Assembly: GCA_001941045.1 (NCBI GenBank)
Contig: MSHD01000012.1
Span: 79,028 to 143,027 of the forward strand
Direction of reading: 5' to 3'
DNA from: Lachnospiraceae bacterium Zagget2
Lineage (GTDB): Bacteria; Bacillota; Clostridia; Lachnospirales; Lachnospiraceae
DNA: 64,000 nucleotides
The position numbers and the translations under genes are program-made. The notes beneath the pieces are model-generated. The model saw only the letters and a list, made by a program, of their open reading frames with translations. It made no database searches and was not told the DNA's origin. Below, in pieces: positions 9,135 through 18,465 of this stretch (its first letter is position 1; each line of letters starts with the position of its first letter).

Positions 9135-12100
9135 TTATAAGAACCATTTCAGCCACTTCGGCAGGATCGTAAAGTTCACCGTCTTCGTTCCGCCATAATC
9201 CCCAAGGCCGGTGAGATAGATTTTTCCGGTCCCGATTTTTACATTTGTTCCATAGCTGAGCTCATAGCAGCCAGCATCCAGCAGATCGCCGCCTTTCTTT
9301 GTGTAAACCTTAACCGTCGGCATAATCTGACTGCCACTGTAGTAATAAGGCGTGCCCTCCACAACCACATACAGGCTGGAAGCCGCTGTTTTGTAGATAC
9401 GGAAGTTCTCGCTCAGTGCACCTTCTTCCAGACCGCTCGTACTGTAGTTTCCTTTCCCGGTCACCGTGACTGTTGCGTCGCCAATTGCCTTATTATCGCT
9501 GTAAGTGACTGTATAATCCGTATTCTTTTTCAGCGTCAGCGTCCTTCCGTCGTCCGTCGTCACCTTCACTGTGACCGCGGGCTTCGCGCCGTTGCGGCCG
9601 ATCGTGGCAGTGTATTTCACATCTGCTACTGTGATCTCGGTATTATCGGCAGTCAGTTCCATCTGGCTGATTGCGAAGCTACCCTTCAGACTTCCCTTAT
9701 AATTCCCCTTCCCGGTGACCGTAAGCTGGGCGTTCCCGACTTTTGTGTTATTCTTGTAGGAGGCCGTATAGTCTTTGCCCACGCTCAGCTCTGTACCGCT
9801 TTCGTCTGTTACAATCAGCTGTTCTTCCGTCAGTTTGATCGCCTTCCCGGTATACCGGCAGGAGCCGTCTTCGCCAGCAAAGAGACTGATGCTTCCCGTC
9901 GTGAGCGACTGCCTCGCTATTGTGAACTTCACAACCTTCGTCCCACCGTAGGTTCCCAGACCGGTGACCAGCACCTGCGCGTTGCTCCCCGCATTTACAT
10001 TATTCGTATAAGAAACGCTGTAATCTGTCCCTATCGTCAACGCGTTGGTTTTGTTTTTCTGATCTGTTTTATTCTTATAAACCGTTACTGTTGGCTCTAT
10101 ATTCCCACCGGTATAGGTCATACTGCTGTTCCCCTCCGGAGCGGTCACCGTCACGTAGAATCCGCTCGCGGCTGATTCGTAGATCCGGAAAGAAGCCGTG
10201 AGATCCTCTGATGTCGTATAATTTCCTTTCCCAGCGATGAATACCTTTGCGTTTCCGATCGAAGTATTATTTTCATAAGAGGCTACTGTATAAGCGGTTC
10301 CCTTTTTCAGGGTCGTCCAGGTATTCTCTTCGCCAAGCTTTACCTCCACCGTCAATGTCGGCTTCGCACCGCTATTTTTCACCGTAGATGTGTATTCCAC
10401 ATCTGCAGCTGTGATCTGTGTATTCTCTGTCGTCAGGGTCAAAGGTGTGATCGTGAAGGATACACTGCGGCTGCCGGAATAACTGCCACGGCCTGTGATG
10501 GTCACGGTCGGATAGCTGCTGCTCTTCGTCGTGGACTGCACTGCATTCACATTGTTTTTCCAGCTCAGTTTATAGTCTGTACCTTCCGTCAGTGTAACAG
10601 CTGTGTCGTCTGAACTTTCCGAAGGCTGATAAACCACCTGCACCTGCGGCTTCTGCGCAGCCCCCGTATAGATCGCGCTGTAGTCCTCCGGCGACAGCCA
10701 GGTCTCCCCGTCCGCCGACAGCTGCACCGTGATTTCATCCCCGGACTTCGGTACTGCAAGACCCTTCTTATTGATCTTAAATGTGATCGTCTTTGTCCCG
10801 CTGTAGGCTCCGATGCCTGTCAGGATGATCTTGCCGGTGCCGACTGCCGTGTTGTTCGCATACTCGACGGTGTAGTCCTCATCCTTCTTCAGTGTGGTTC
10901 CCGCCTTCTTCATCGCGCTGCTCGCATAGACCACGACTTCGGGTTCCAGTGTGGAACCGGTATAAGTCTGTGCGGCGATCGTACCAGTCACAACACCGGA
11001 AATGTTTTTGGTCGCAATCCGATAAGTCACTTCACGTGTCCCAGTATAATTACCCTTCCCGCTCAGGGACACCGTCACGGTGTAAGCGCCCGTTGTATCT
11101 TCCTGTGCAAGTGTAAAGCCATCTACCGTATAGTCCGTGCCGCGCTTCAGCGTCAACTTCCCGTATTTGACTGTCGGGTAGGAATACCATTTCGTGAGGA
11201 GATTTCCATCCGTATCGGTCACGGCAGCGGTCGTCGCCTTGTCCGCAGAAGTCGCGGTGACGGCGGAAGCGTCGCTGATATCTTTCTTAACGATCTCAAA
11301 CTCCACAGTCATCGTCCTGGTATAGTTTCCTTTTCCTTTGACGATAACCTGGCCGGTTCCGGCCTTTGTGTTATTTTTATAGCTTAACGTGTAGTCCTGA
11401 TTTTTCACGAGGAGCGTGCCGCCGTCGTAGACCACCGGCTCTGGCTTGATTGCGCTGCCGGTGTAGGTTTGGGCGGGTATATCCTCAATCTCAAAACCTT
11501 CATAATACTGTCCCAGTGTCCAGTTTGCATAAACGGTCAGGCTTCCCGTCACCGGCGTCGTAGACGTGAATCTCGTCCCCTGACCATTTTTCTCCGTAAA
11601 CCATCCGGAAAAATAGTATCCGGTGCGTTCCGGCTCATCCGGCAGCTCTATTGTCGTTCCCTCCGGGATGTCAGAGATCTCCTGTTCCTCATCCCCAAGA
11701 TCAGAATCAAATGTCACAGTGTAGCGCGGAATCGCCTCTACCTTCACCTTGCACTCTGCTGCTTTTCCATTATCTGTCAGCGCCGTGATAGTCGCTGTAC
11801 CGGCAGCAATAGCGGCCACCGTACCGTCCTCTGACACTGTCGCCACCGCTTCATCACTGCTCGACCAGGTCAGAGTCAGATCTGCCGCCAGACTTGCAGG
11901 AATGCAGGTGACGCTCAGAGTATCGCTTTCGCCCTCTGTAAGGGTAAGCGTATCGCTGCTCATGATAATTGCCTGCAGTTCCGTATCAGTAACATTTACA
12001 ATACAGGCGTCATAAAATGTTCCGTTGATGCAGACATAAATGGTCGCCGTACCGGCGGCAATCGCGGTCACTGCGCCATCCTCTGACACTGTCGCCACCG

Positions 12101-15100
12101 TCTCATCGCTCGATGTCCACACCGCACTGACCTCTTCCGTCGACGCATCGCCGTTCTGATCTATAATTCCAAGCGAACCACTCTCTCCCTTTTGCAGTAA
12201 AAGCGCAATCGTGTCCAGGCCATAGACGGTATCTTCCGTCTCAGCCGCAGTCACCGTTACCACGCAGGACTCCGCATAACCGCCGTCCGCCGTAATTGCG
12301 GTGATGGTCGCTGTGCCTTCCTCCACTGCCGTAATCAGACCGTTTTCGTCCACAATGGCGACTTCACTGTTATCTGTCGTATAATAGATCGCGTTGTTCG
12401 CCGCCGTACTCGGAACCACAGTCGCTGTCAACTGTCCCTGTCCCTTTACTGTGAGCGTCATCGCCTCCGGAACATCGGCAATACCGGTCACTGGAATCGG
12501 ATATACCACAATAATTTCGCTGTTGTTATCATATCGCCGTTCCTCAGATTCGGAACTGCACACCAGCTGGAAATATACGCCGTCATAAGCATTATCAAAG
12601 TTCAAATTATCTGATGCAATCGGTATGCTGAAATTATATTCCGCACCTACTGCTACAGCATCATATGTACCGGTATATATGACTTCTCCCGACTCTCCGC
12701 CTTCCAGCAGCTGAATCGTGACGCCTGTCTGCTCTGCATAGCCACTGTTAGACAATACACCTTCAATGACCGCAGATCCATCCTCTGATACGGTGACTGT
12801 CGCATTCTCGATTTCCAGCGCAAGGTCCCCGTATCCAATCTCCTGCTCCAGCGTATTATCAGAAGTATCGGAGTCCTCATAATCCACCGGCGTCACCGTC
12901 GCCGTGAGCGTCTTCATCGACACGTCATCGCCCAGCATCACGTCCACCGACACAGTTCCTTCCTCGCCCGCGCCGATTATGCAGAAGACGTTCTCCTCAT
13001 TCAGCAGAATATCGCTGCCATCTGACAAGCTGACCGTAACAGTGCTCAGATCTGTGCTGCTTTCATTATACAGGGTCATTTCCGCGGTGACCGTTGCATT
13101 CGGCTCCACATCTTCCTCGTCGATATAGAAATCTTCCAGAGTCAGATTTGCAGCCTCCAGAACATCATAAACGCGAAGTGCCGTGCTCCCGTATGGGCTG
13201 TCCTCCCATTCCTCATATACTTCCGTCTCAAAAATCATGGCTGTCACACTGCCATCATCCTGCAGCACCGCTGCATAATCGTTGATATGCAGGCCGAAAT
13301 CCGTCGCAGGAATCGGATCTGCAAAGCCGTCGCCCTCAGCCCTGGCCAGATAGAGCTCATTTTTAAAGCCATCCGCCACAAGGATAATAATCGCCTTTTC
13401 TTCGCCATTTTCCAGAATTTCAAAACCGGACGCGCCGGCAAGCCCTGTGGAGACAGTGCTTCTAAGTGAACCCACCTGCATCTGCATGATCTCGCCATTC
13501 GAGGACCAGTAGAGCATGTCGTCCGAGAAATGCACATTTTCGTCCGATTTGGAATCGGAGGTCACGCGGCTCGTCGCTCCGTCTGTGTAAAGGAATACTT
13601 CGTCATCATCGTCAGTATCCGTGCTCCCATCCAGGTCCATGATATAGGCAATATTCAGTACACCGTCCAGATAAGCCGCATCAATACTGGAAATCGCGTT
13701 CAGATTGTCCGCAACGCACACCGTCTCTCCCCAGTCGCCATCCTCATACGTCTTCGCATAAATTGCATTTGTACCCGACGAAAGATAGGGATCGTTCTCG
13801 CTGTTTTCCACCCAGATAACGGTACTCTTTGTTCCGTCCGCGATTACCTTCGCGTTCAGTTCCATGATATCGTTGCCGGTCTCCGTCACCAATACCGGTT
13901 CCGTAAAACTGCCATCCACAAACTCCGCGTAATAGATATCTGTGGATTTCATAAGTTCCGTCGACGTAAAATCACTGTCCAACTCATGATCAATATTAAT
14001 CCAGACCAGATATGCCGTGTCATCATTCACGATCAGAGACGGATAAAAATCACCTCGTCCCGTCTCACAGACTGCTGTCGGCGTGCTCCAGCCGCTTCCG
14101 TCATTTACCGCGTAATACAGCGTCGTTCGGTTTTCATCCGACTTTGATCCATCATCTTTGATCCACACCGCCAGAAGCGTTCCATCCGAAAGCTTTACCA
14201 TCTCTGGCGTTCCTTCAGGATAGGTGGTTTCCTGTTCAATTGTGGCTACAGTAGTTCTCCGGGAGTAGGCGGAAGTGAGATAATCACGATCTATCATCTC
14301 CCAGTAGTCATCTTCTGTATCTTCCGATATTGACGCAGCCTGTAAGGAAGAGCGAAATCCTCCTCCCGAATTTTCTTTCGGCCAAATTGGTTCTTCTACC
14401 AGTGTTTTTTCTTTATCCCACTTTAAGAAGAAGGCTTTTGCTTCAAAATATAATTTGGCAGATGCGTTAATTTCAAGCGAATTTTCTATATCCTCCCAGG
14501 GCAATGTAAGCTTTCCCTCGAGTTCACCTTCAGCACCCACTTCCAGATGAGCATTGTCACCGCCAACTCCAGCAGCAATCGTCAGTGTTGTCTTCAGATC
14601 CATTACCACTGCCCAGTCTATGTCAAAGTCATCTAAATATATCTCCAATTTTCCTTCTGAGGTAAGTTTCAACCCAGCCTTTACATAGACCAGATTCATC
14701 AACGATTTAATCGGATAGGTAATCTCTCCGCTTCCGGAAAAACTGGCAATAGCGCCGCCCTCCAGCAAAACAAGCTGCCCATCTTCATCAAATTTTACTT
14801 CGCAATACCCCATGATCTTGGTTTTGATCTCAACACCCGCCACTCCTGTATTTCCTGCAACATAAGATTCCATAAAGTTCTGAACGTTTTTTGCGCCGGA
14901 CGTACTGCCAATACCATCACAGAGACTCTTTACCTTTTTGTATGTAATTTTATTAACGCTACCGTCTTCATCCTTTTCTTCGATACCAAAGAGAATTTTA
15001 TATGTACCTTTCTCACCATCTACTTCTACTTTCACAGGCAGCTTTGTGTTCCTGTCTCCATTACTGACGGATGGGCTCAACTCAAACTTATATGTGAAAT

Positions 15101-17135
15101 CCAGCCATTTTATGGATTGACTGCTGCCATCCGTTCCTTCGAGTCCATCTACACTATCCTCCAGACTTGCACTTCCGCTCGCGGCAGGCAAATTAACCCC
15201 TATGTCTACATCCCGCGTCAGATAAATATCCGTACTTTTAGCCGCATCTAACTCCAAATCGACAGTCACAATCTCATAGCCGTCTTTCTGAAAGAAGGAA
15301 GCCGGGTAGCTCGTGGGCGTACTACTGATCCGTAGAGTTCCATCGCTTTTTGTTGTATAACAGCTACCATTCAGTGCCACCAGCACATCCGAAAGCGGTG
15401 TCCCCATATCCGCATCATAAACTGTAATCACATAGTCCTGATATTGGGTGCCATCCAGACTGTTTTTATAAAGCAGAATACTTTCGTCCAGTCCAGTCGG
15501 CAGCGTAGTGATCTCTGTTCCGTCCTCCGTATACCATTTATCCTTTGCCCCCGCAGGAAGAGGAATACTTGCCCTCTCGGGCACATTCAGTGGTGCGTAA
15601 ATCCTGGTAATTCCTGCACCACTAAACATACCTGTATTATAAGAACCTCCCCATAATTTGCTGAAATCACAGTTACTGAGATCCAGTGTTTTAAGCATAT
15701 AGCAGTTTGCAAACATATTGTTTACATATCCCATATTGCTGGTGTCAAAACTGCTAATATCCAGACTTGCCAGAGAATAGCAATTCTGGAACATTGCCAA
15801 TGTCCAGCTGCTCGCTTTTGACGTATTAAAACTGCTCAGGTCAAGGCTGGTAATGCTTTCGCAATCCGAAAACATATAAGAAAAATCGGTCACTTTGCTT
15901 GTGTTGAAGTTACTTAAATCCAGACTAACAAGAGATTTGCAGGATTCAAACATTCTCGACATGTCTGTCACTTTTTCCGTATTAAAACCGCTTACGTCCA
16001 AACTGATAAGATTACTGCATTCCGAAAACATATAGGACATAGATGTCACATTCCCGGTATCAAAATTGCTGATATCCAACTTTGTAAGATTCTTACATCC
16101 ACAAAACATACGTTGCATATATGCCACACTATGCGTATCAAAATTGCTGACATCTAACTCCTTGAGATTTTCACACTCATCAAACATCCAGCTCGTACTT
16201 GTCACATTGCTTGTGTCAAAGCCGCTTACATCCAGACTTGTAAGCTCGCCACATCCATAAAACATTTGGGTCATGTTTGTCACATTATGTGTATCAAAAC
16301 CACTTACGTCAAGCGAGGTAAAGCTATTATGTGTTCCCTCACTCAAGGTAGCATCAGAAGCGTATATAGCAAACATACTTTCCATGTTCGTGACACTGCC
16401 AGTGTCGAACCCGCTTACATCCAAACCGTCCAACGCCATACAGGCGCTAAACATATAGCTCATATCTGTCACTTTGCCTGTATCAAAGCTCTCCAGATTC
16501 AGGCTTGCAAGTGAAAAGCAGTCCTCAAACATGTGACTCATATCGGTCGCATTACTTGTGTCAAAGCCGCTTAAATCAACACTTTTAAGGCTATCGCAGT
16601 CATAAAACATATAGGACAGATTTTTTGTTCCACTCAGATTGATTTCTGCCTCCGTAATCTGACTGCAATATGAATACCACGGTGCTCTATCATAACTCGT
16701 GCTCGCTGAGAACTCTCCCGACCCTTCTACCGTCAGTTTTCCATTTCCATCAATTACCCATGCAACATTTCCATAACTTCCACTTGCAATATTGGATGAA
16801 GCACCCAAAGAGGGAACCGCCTCCTCGGCGCTTTCCTCGGTCTCTGCCTCTTCTACATCTTCTGACTGATTGTTCTCCTCCGGCGTAGCGCTCTCCTGCC
16901 CTTCTTCCGTCGGCTCTTCCACTTCCGAAGTTTCTGTCCCTGTTTCCGATTCGGTCTCCGTTTCTGCTTCTCCGTCTGTTCCCGGCTCTCCTTCTTCTTC
17001 CGTCTCTTCCGCCGAAGTTTCTTCCTCTTCTGACACGCTGTCTCCTGCATTCGTGGCATAAACGAGCAGGGAAGTATCTATACTTCCGCACATCAGTACG
17101 ACCGCCATCACCGCTGCCATGATTCTCTTTAACAT
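9135..17135 (-). CDS. Giant secreted BspA-family (DUF285) surface protein with propeller, CARDB, Big_2 and MBG-like repeats
   Basis: The product is a secreted protein of about 2,666 residues. I place the start at the ATG (MLKRIMAAVMA) that follows GGGGGAG by 7 bases; a GTG five codons upstream overlaps that site. Order of parts: signal peptide ending near VYA; acidic linker; about a dozen DUF285 repeats (FDTSNVTDMSHMF); beta-rich region; a sialidase-like propeller segment (DGTLLAVW, YAVNDGSGW); CARDB-like domains; three Big_2 Ig-like domains (SDEAVATVSEDGTV); a Listeria-Bacteroides repeat (GYYFSGWFTEKNGQGT); then MBG-like repeats to the stop. The protein ends PKWLKWFL with no LPXTG or obvious wall-binding module. 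Its signal peptide and C-terminal block match those of the adjacent giant protein. A role in host or mucin adhesion is inferred from family membership. Confidence 0.85.
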   Translation of the reverse strand: MLKRIMAAVMAVVLMCGSIDTSLLVYATNAGDSVSEEEETSAEETEEEGEPGTDGEAETETESETGTETSEVEEPTEEGQESATPEENNQSEDVEEAETEESAEEAVPSLGASSNIASGSYGNVAWVIDGNGKLTVEGSGEFSASTSYDRAPWYSYCSQITEAEINLSGTKNLSYMFYDCDSLKSVDLSGFDTSNATDMSHMFEDCFSLASLNLESFDTGKVTDMSYMFSACMALDGLDVSGFDTGSVTNMESMFAIYASDATLSEGTHNSFTSLDVSGFDTHNVTNMTQMFYGCGELTSLDVSGFDTSNVTSTSWMFDECENLKELDVSNFDTHSVAYMQRMFCGCKNLTKLDISNFDTGNVTSMSYMFSECSNLISLDVSGFNTEKVTDMSRMFESCKSLVSLDLSNFNTSKVTDFSYMFSDCESITSLDLSSFNTSKASSWTLAMFQNCYSLASLDISSFDTSNMGYVNNMFANCYMLKTLDLSNCDFSKLWGGSYNTGMFSGAGITRIYAPLNVPERASIPLPAGAKDKWYTEDGTEITTLPTGLDESILLYKNSLDGTQYQDYVITVYDADMGTPLSDVLVALNGSCYTTKSDGTLRISSTPTSYPASFFQKDGYEIVTVDLELDAAKSTDIYLTRDVDIGVNLPAASGSASLEDSVDGLEGTDGSSQSIKWLDFTYKFELSPSVSNGDRNTKLPVKVEVDGEKGTYKILFGIEEKDEDGSVNKITYKKVKSLCDGIGSTSGAKNVQNFMESYVAGNTGVAGVEIKTKIMGYCEVKFDEDGQLVLLEGGAIASFSGSGEITYPIKSLMNLVYVKAGLKLTSEGKLEIYLDDFDIDWAVVMDLKTTLTIAAGVGGDNAHLEVGAEGELEGKLTLPWEDIENSLEINASAKLYFEAKAFFLKWDKEKTLVEEPIWPKENSGGGFRSSLQAASISEDTEDDYWEMIDRDYLTSAYSRRTTVATIEQETTYPEGTPEMVKLSDGTLLAVWIKDDGSKSDENRTTLYYAVNDGSGWSTPTAVCETGRGDFYPSLIVNDDTAYLVWINIDHELDSDFTSTELMKSTDIYYAEFVDGSFTEPVLVTETGNDIMELNAKVIADGTKSTVIWVENSENDPYLSSGTNAIYAKTYEDGDWGETVCVADNLNAISSIDAAYLDGVLNIAYIMDLDGSTDTDDDDEVFLYTDGATSRVTSDSKSDENVHFSDDMLYWSSNGEIMQMQVGSLRSTVSTGLAGASGFEILENGEEKAIIILVADGFKNELYLARAEGDGFADPIPATDFGLHINDYAAVLQDDGSVTAMIFETEVYEEWEDSPYGSTALRVYDVLEAANLTLEDFYIDEEDVEPNATVTAEMTLYNESSTDLSTVTVSLSDGSDILLNEENVFCIIGAGEEGTVSVDVMLGDDVSMKTLTATVTPVDYEDSDTSDNTLEQEIGYGDLALEIENATVTVSEDGSAVIEGVLSNSGYAEQTGVTIQLLEGGESGEVIYTGTYDAVAVGAEYNFSIPIASDNLNFDNAYDGVYFQLVCSSESEERRYDNNSEIIVVYPIPVTGIADVPEAMTLTVKGQGQLTATVVPSTAANNAIYYTTDNSEVAIVDENGLITAVEEGTATITAITADGGYAESCVVTVTAAETEDTVYGLDTIALLLQKGESGSLGIIDQNGDASTEEVSAVWTSSDETVATVSEDGAVTAIAAGTATIYVCINGTFYDACIVNVTDTELQAIIMSSDTLTLTEGESDTLSVTCIPASLAADLTLTWSSSDEAVATVSEDGTVAAIAAGTATITALTDNGKAAECKVKVEAIPRYTVTFDSDLGDEEQEISDIPEGTTIELPDEPERTGYYFSGWFTEKNGQGTRFTSTTPVTGSLTVYANWTLGQYYEGFEIEDIPAQTYTGSAIKPEPVVYDGGTLLVKNQDYTLSYKNNTKAGTGQVIVKGKGNYTRTMTVEFEIVKKDISDASAVTATSADKATTAAVTDTDGNLLTKWYSYPTVKYGKLTLKRGTDYTVDGFTLAQEDTTGAYTVTVSLSGKGNYTGTREVTYRIATKNISGVVTGTIAAQTYTGSTLEPEVVVYASSAMKKAGTTLKKDEDYTVEYANNTAVGTGKIILTGIGAYSGTKTITFKINKKGLAVPKSGDEITVQLSADGETWLSPEDYSAIYTGAAQKPQVQVVYQPSESSDDTAVTLTEGTDYKLSWKNNVNAVQSTTKSSSYPTVTITGRGSYSGSRSVSFTITPLTLTTENTQITAADVEYTSTVKNSGAKPTLTVEVKLGEENTWTTLKKGTAYTVASYENNTSIGNAKVFIAGKGNYTTSEDLTASFRIYESAASGFYVTVTAPEGNSSMTYTGGNIEPTVTVYKNKTDQKNKTNALTIGTDYSVSYTNNVNAGSNAQVLVTGLGTYGGTKVVKFTIARQSLTTGSISLFAGEDGSCRYTGKAIKLTEEQLIVTDESGTELSVGKDYTASYKNNTKVGNAQLTVTGKGNYKGSLKGSFAISQMELTADNTEITVADVKYTATIGRNGAKPAVTVKVTTDDGRTLTLKKNTDYTVTYSDNKAIGDATVTVTGKGNYSTSGLEEGALSENFRIYKTAASSLYVVVEGTPYYYSGSQIMPTVKVYTKKGGDLLDAGCYELSYGTNVKIGTGKIYLTGLGDYGGTKTVNFTILPKWLKWFL
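9417..11290 (-). repeat. C-terminal repeat block shared with the neighbouring giant gene (copy B)
   Basis: This is the intact counterpart of bases 1-1895. The A-tract at about 10049-10052 has four A on the coding strand, where the other copy has five, and keeps the frame open. Confidence 0.85.
15650..16620 (-). repeat. DUF285 tandem repeats
   Basis: About twelve imperfect copies of a 23-25 residue unit, consensus F(D/N)T..VT.M..MF..C..L..LD(V/I/L)S, lie in tandem. This is the BspA/mycoplasma-lipoprotein type repeat and is different from the LRR_5 repeats in the neighbouring giant gene. Confidence 0.85.
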
Positions 17136-17174
17136 TTTGTTCTCCCCCACATGGAAATGTATGATTTTGTTTAT

Positions 17175-17203
17175 ATTCTACATGAAAAGTATGTATGCCG
17201 CAA
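17175..17203 (-). promoter_or_regulatory. Promoter of the second giant gene
   Basis: TTGCGG (17198-17203) and TAGAAT (17175-17180) on the minus strand are separated by 17 bases, about 40 bases before the start codon at 17135. Confidence 0.55.
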
Positions 17204-17236
17204 CCATTTTCATCAAAACATCCTATAAAACGAAAT

Positions 17237-17269
17237 GGGAGGAGACGGGCATAACACCCGGCTCCTCCG
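17237..17269 (-). terminator. Terminator of the Rpn nuclease gene
   Basis: The minus strand forms GGAGGAG-c-CGGG / CCCG-t-CTCCTCC with a 7-base loop, starting 12 bases after the stop at 17281, and is followed by a T-rich stretch. Confidence 0.65.
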
Positions 17270-17280
17270 CTATATGTTTT

Positions 17281-18261
17281 CTATCCCCGTGCAAGAAGTT
17301 CTTTCGCTCTCTGATACTCCTCTCTCGATGAACCGACCGCTCGACAAGCCTCATCCAGTGACAAGCTCAGATTTTTCATAAGATTGTCAATACTATGTAC
17401 CAGAGTCTGACTCTTTCCCTGACTCACTCCATGGCTCATGCCCTCCCTCAGAATCGTCTTCGCCTCATACTCCAGAATTCTTCCACCCATGATTTCCCTT
17501 ACTCCTTTCAAAATTTTGTCATACTTTATTGTGACATTCTCTGCGACCTTGATACTCATTTGTATAAGGGTCTTACACATAAAAGTGTTGATCTTTCCCT
17601 GCTCCACCAACACATCCAGACGCTGTGCGATATACCGATACTCCTCCCTCAGTGTCTCCAGCTTCACTGCATCCTTTTCATATTCCGCAAAATACTTCTC
17701 ATGCTTGAAAATATAAAACGGGAGCAGAAACAGCAAGTTTTTCTGGAAAATCATATCCAGCGTGTAATCTGACAACCGTATGACCCGCACCTCGTACAGG
17801 GTCTCCTGCCCGGGCGCGCTGATCTGGATCTCCATCCTGTCCGGCGTATTCCGGTTGCTTCGCAGAAAAATCACCGCTGACCTGGGAAATGTTACCTTAA
17901 GTCTTTCTTTATCAAGCTCCCCCTCGTCCAGCGCGATCTGCGTGACGTATTCGAAGATACGGATCAGCATTCTGCTGTCCGGCCTGCTCTGGCATTCCAT
18001 CAAGTATTTTCTGCGCTCCACGCCCACAATCGTGAAGCTCGTATCGGTGATCCGCTTCTCCTGTCTGCCTTCCTGCTGACTCAGGAAGTGCTCATTCTGG
18101 GAGAATACTATCTCTTCTTCTCCACTGTAGTTTTCCCGGAAAACTTCATTGACCACGGGGATAATCAGCTGCCTGCAGTCGACCAGAAGTGTGCGAAATA
18201 CATCATCGTAAGCCGCGCCTCTGTAAGGCTTCGTCTGTTCCTTCAATCCGCGTTCCTCCAT
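17281..18261 (-). CDS. Rpn family recombination-promoting nuclease / PD-(D/E)XK 'transposase'
   Basis: The 326-residue product begins with the AYDDVFRTLL segment typical of Rpn/PD-(D/E)XK proteins. It shows the nuclease core as DTSF (Asp near 93) and then MECQSRPD (E-x-Q near 110), with a hydrophobic segment F..NLLFLLPFYIF in the middle and a C-terminal helical region ending REEYQRAKELLARG. Rpn proteins cut DNA and promote RecA-independent recombination; many such copies in Lachnospiraceae have lost mobility, and no terminal repeats are seen here. It stands alone with its own promoter and terminator. Confidence 0.8.
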   Translation of the reverse strand: MEERGLKEQTKPYRGAAYDDVFRTLLVDCRQLIIPVVNEVFRENYSGEEEIVFSQNEHFLSQQEGRQEKRITDTSFTIVGVERRKYLMECQSRPDSRMLIRIFEYVTQIALDEGELDKERLKVTFPRSAVIFLRSNRNTPDRMEIQISAPGQETLYEVRVIRLSDYTLDMIFQKNLLFLLPFYIFKHEKYFAEYEKDAVKLETLREEYRYIAQRLDVLVEQGKINTFMCKTLIQMSIKVAENVTIKYDKILKGVREIMGGRILEYEAKTILREGMSHGVSQGKSQTLVHSIDNLMKNLSLSLDEACRAVGSSREEYQRAKELLARG

Positions 18262-18350
18262 TATTCTCTTGTAAATCTCTGAAAATCCGGCGAAACGCCC
18301 GATTGCCCGAAGACAAATGAAATTCAGATCTGTTTTTAACTGTTTGTGTT

Positions 18351-18379
18351 ATTTTAACTCACTATATGTGTATTGTCAA
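18351..18379 (-). promoter_or_regulatory. Near-consensus promoter of the Rpn nuclease gene
   Basis: On the minus strand a perfect TTGACA (18374-18379) and TAAAAT (18351-18356) are separated by 17 bases. The leader to the start at 18261 is about 85 bases and its ribosome site is weak. Confidence 0.75.
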
Positions 18380-18423
18380 GCCGTATCACCTTGAAATTAT
18401 GTAAAAATTTTAACACTTACCAA

Positions 18424-18459
18424 AAAGCACTCAGACTACAACTTCCGTCCGAGTGCTTT
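18424..18459 (-). terminator. Terminator of the AlbA_2 gene
   Basis: An inverted repeat AAAGCACTC / GAGTGCTTT, extended by GAC/GTC, is followed by a T-tract on the minus strand, seven bases after the stop at 18466. Confidence 0.75.
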
Positions 18460-18465
18460 CCTGCT

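Noticed and set aside
9135..17135. LPXTG wall-sorting signal at the C-terminus
   Set aside because: The protein ends in beta repeats and PKWLKWFL without an LPXTG motif, hydrophobic anchor or basic tail.
17281..18261. Active insertion sequence around the Rpn gene
   Set aside because: No terminal inverted repeats or target duplications were found; it has an ordinary promoter and terminator.
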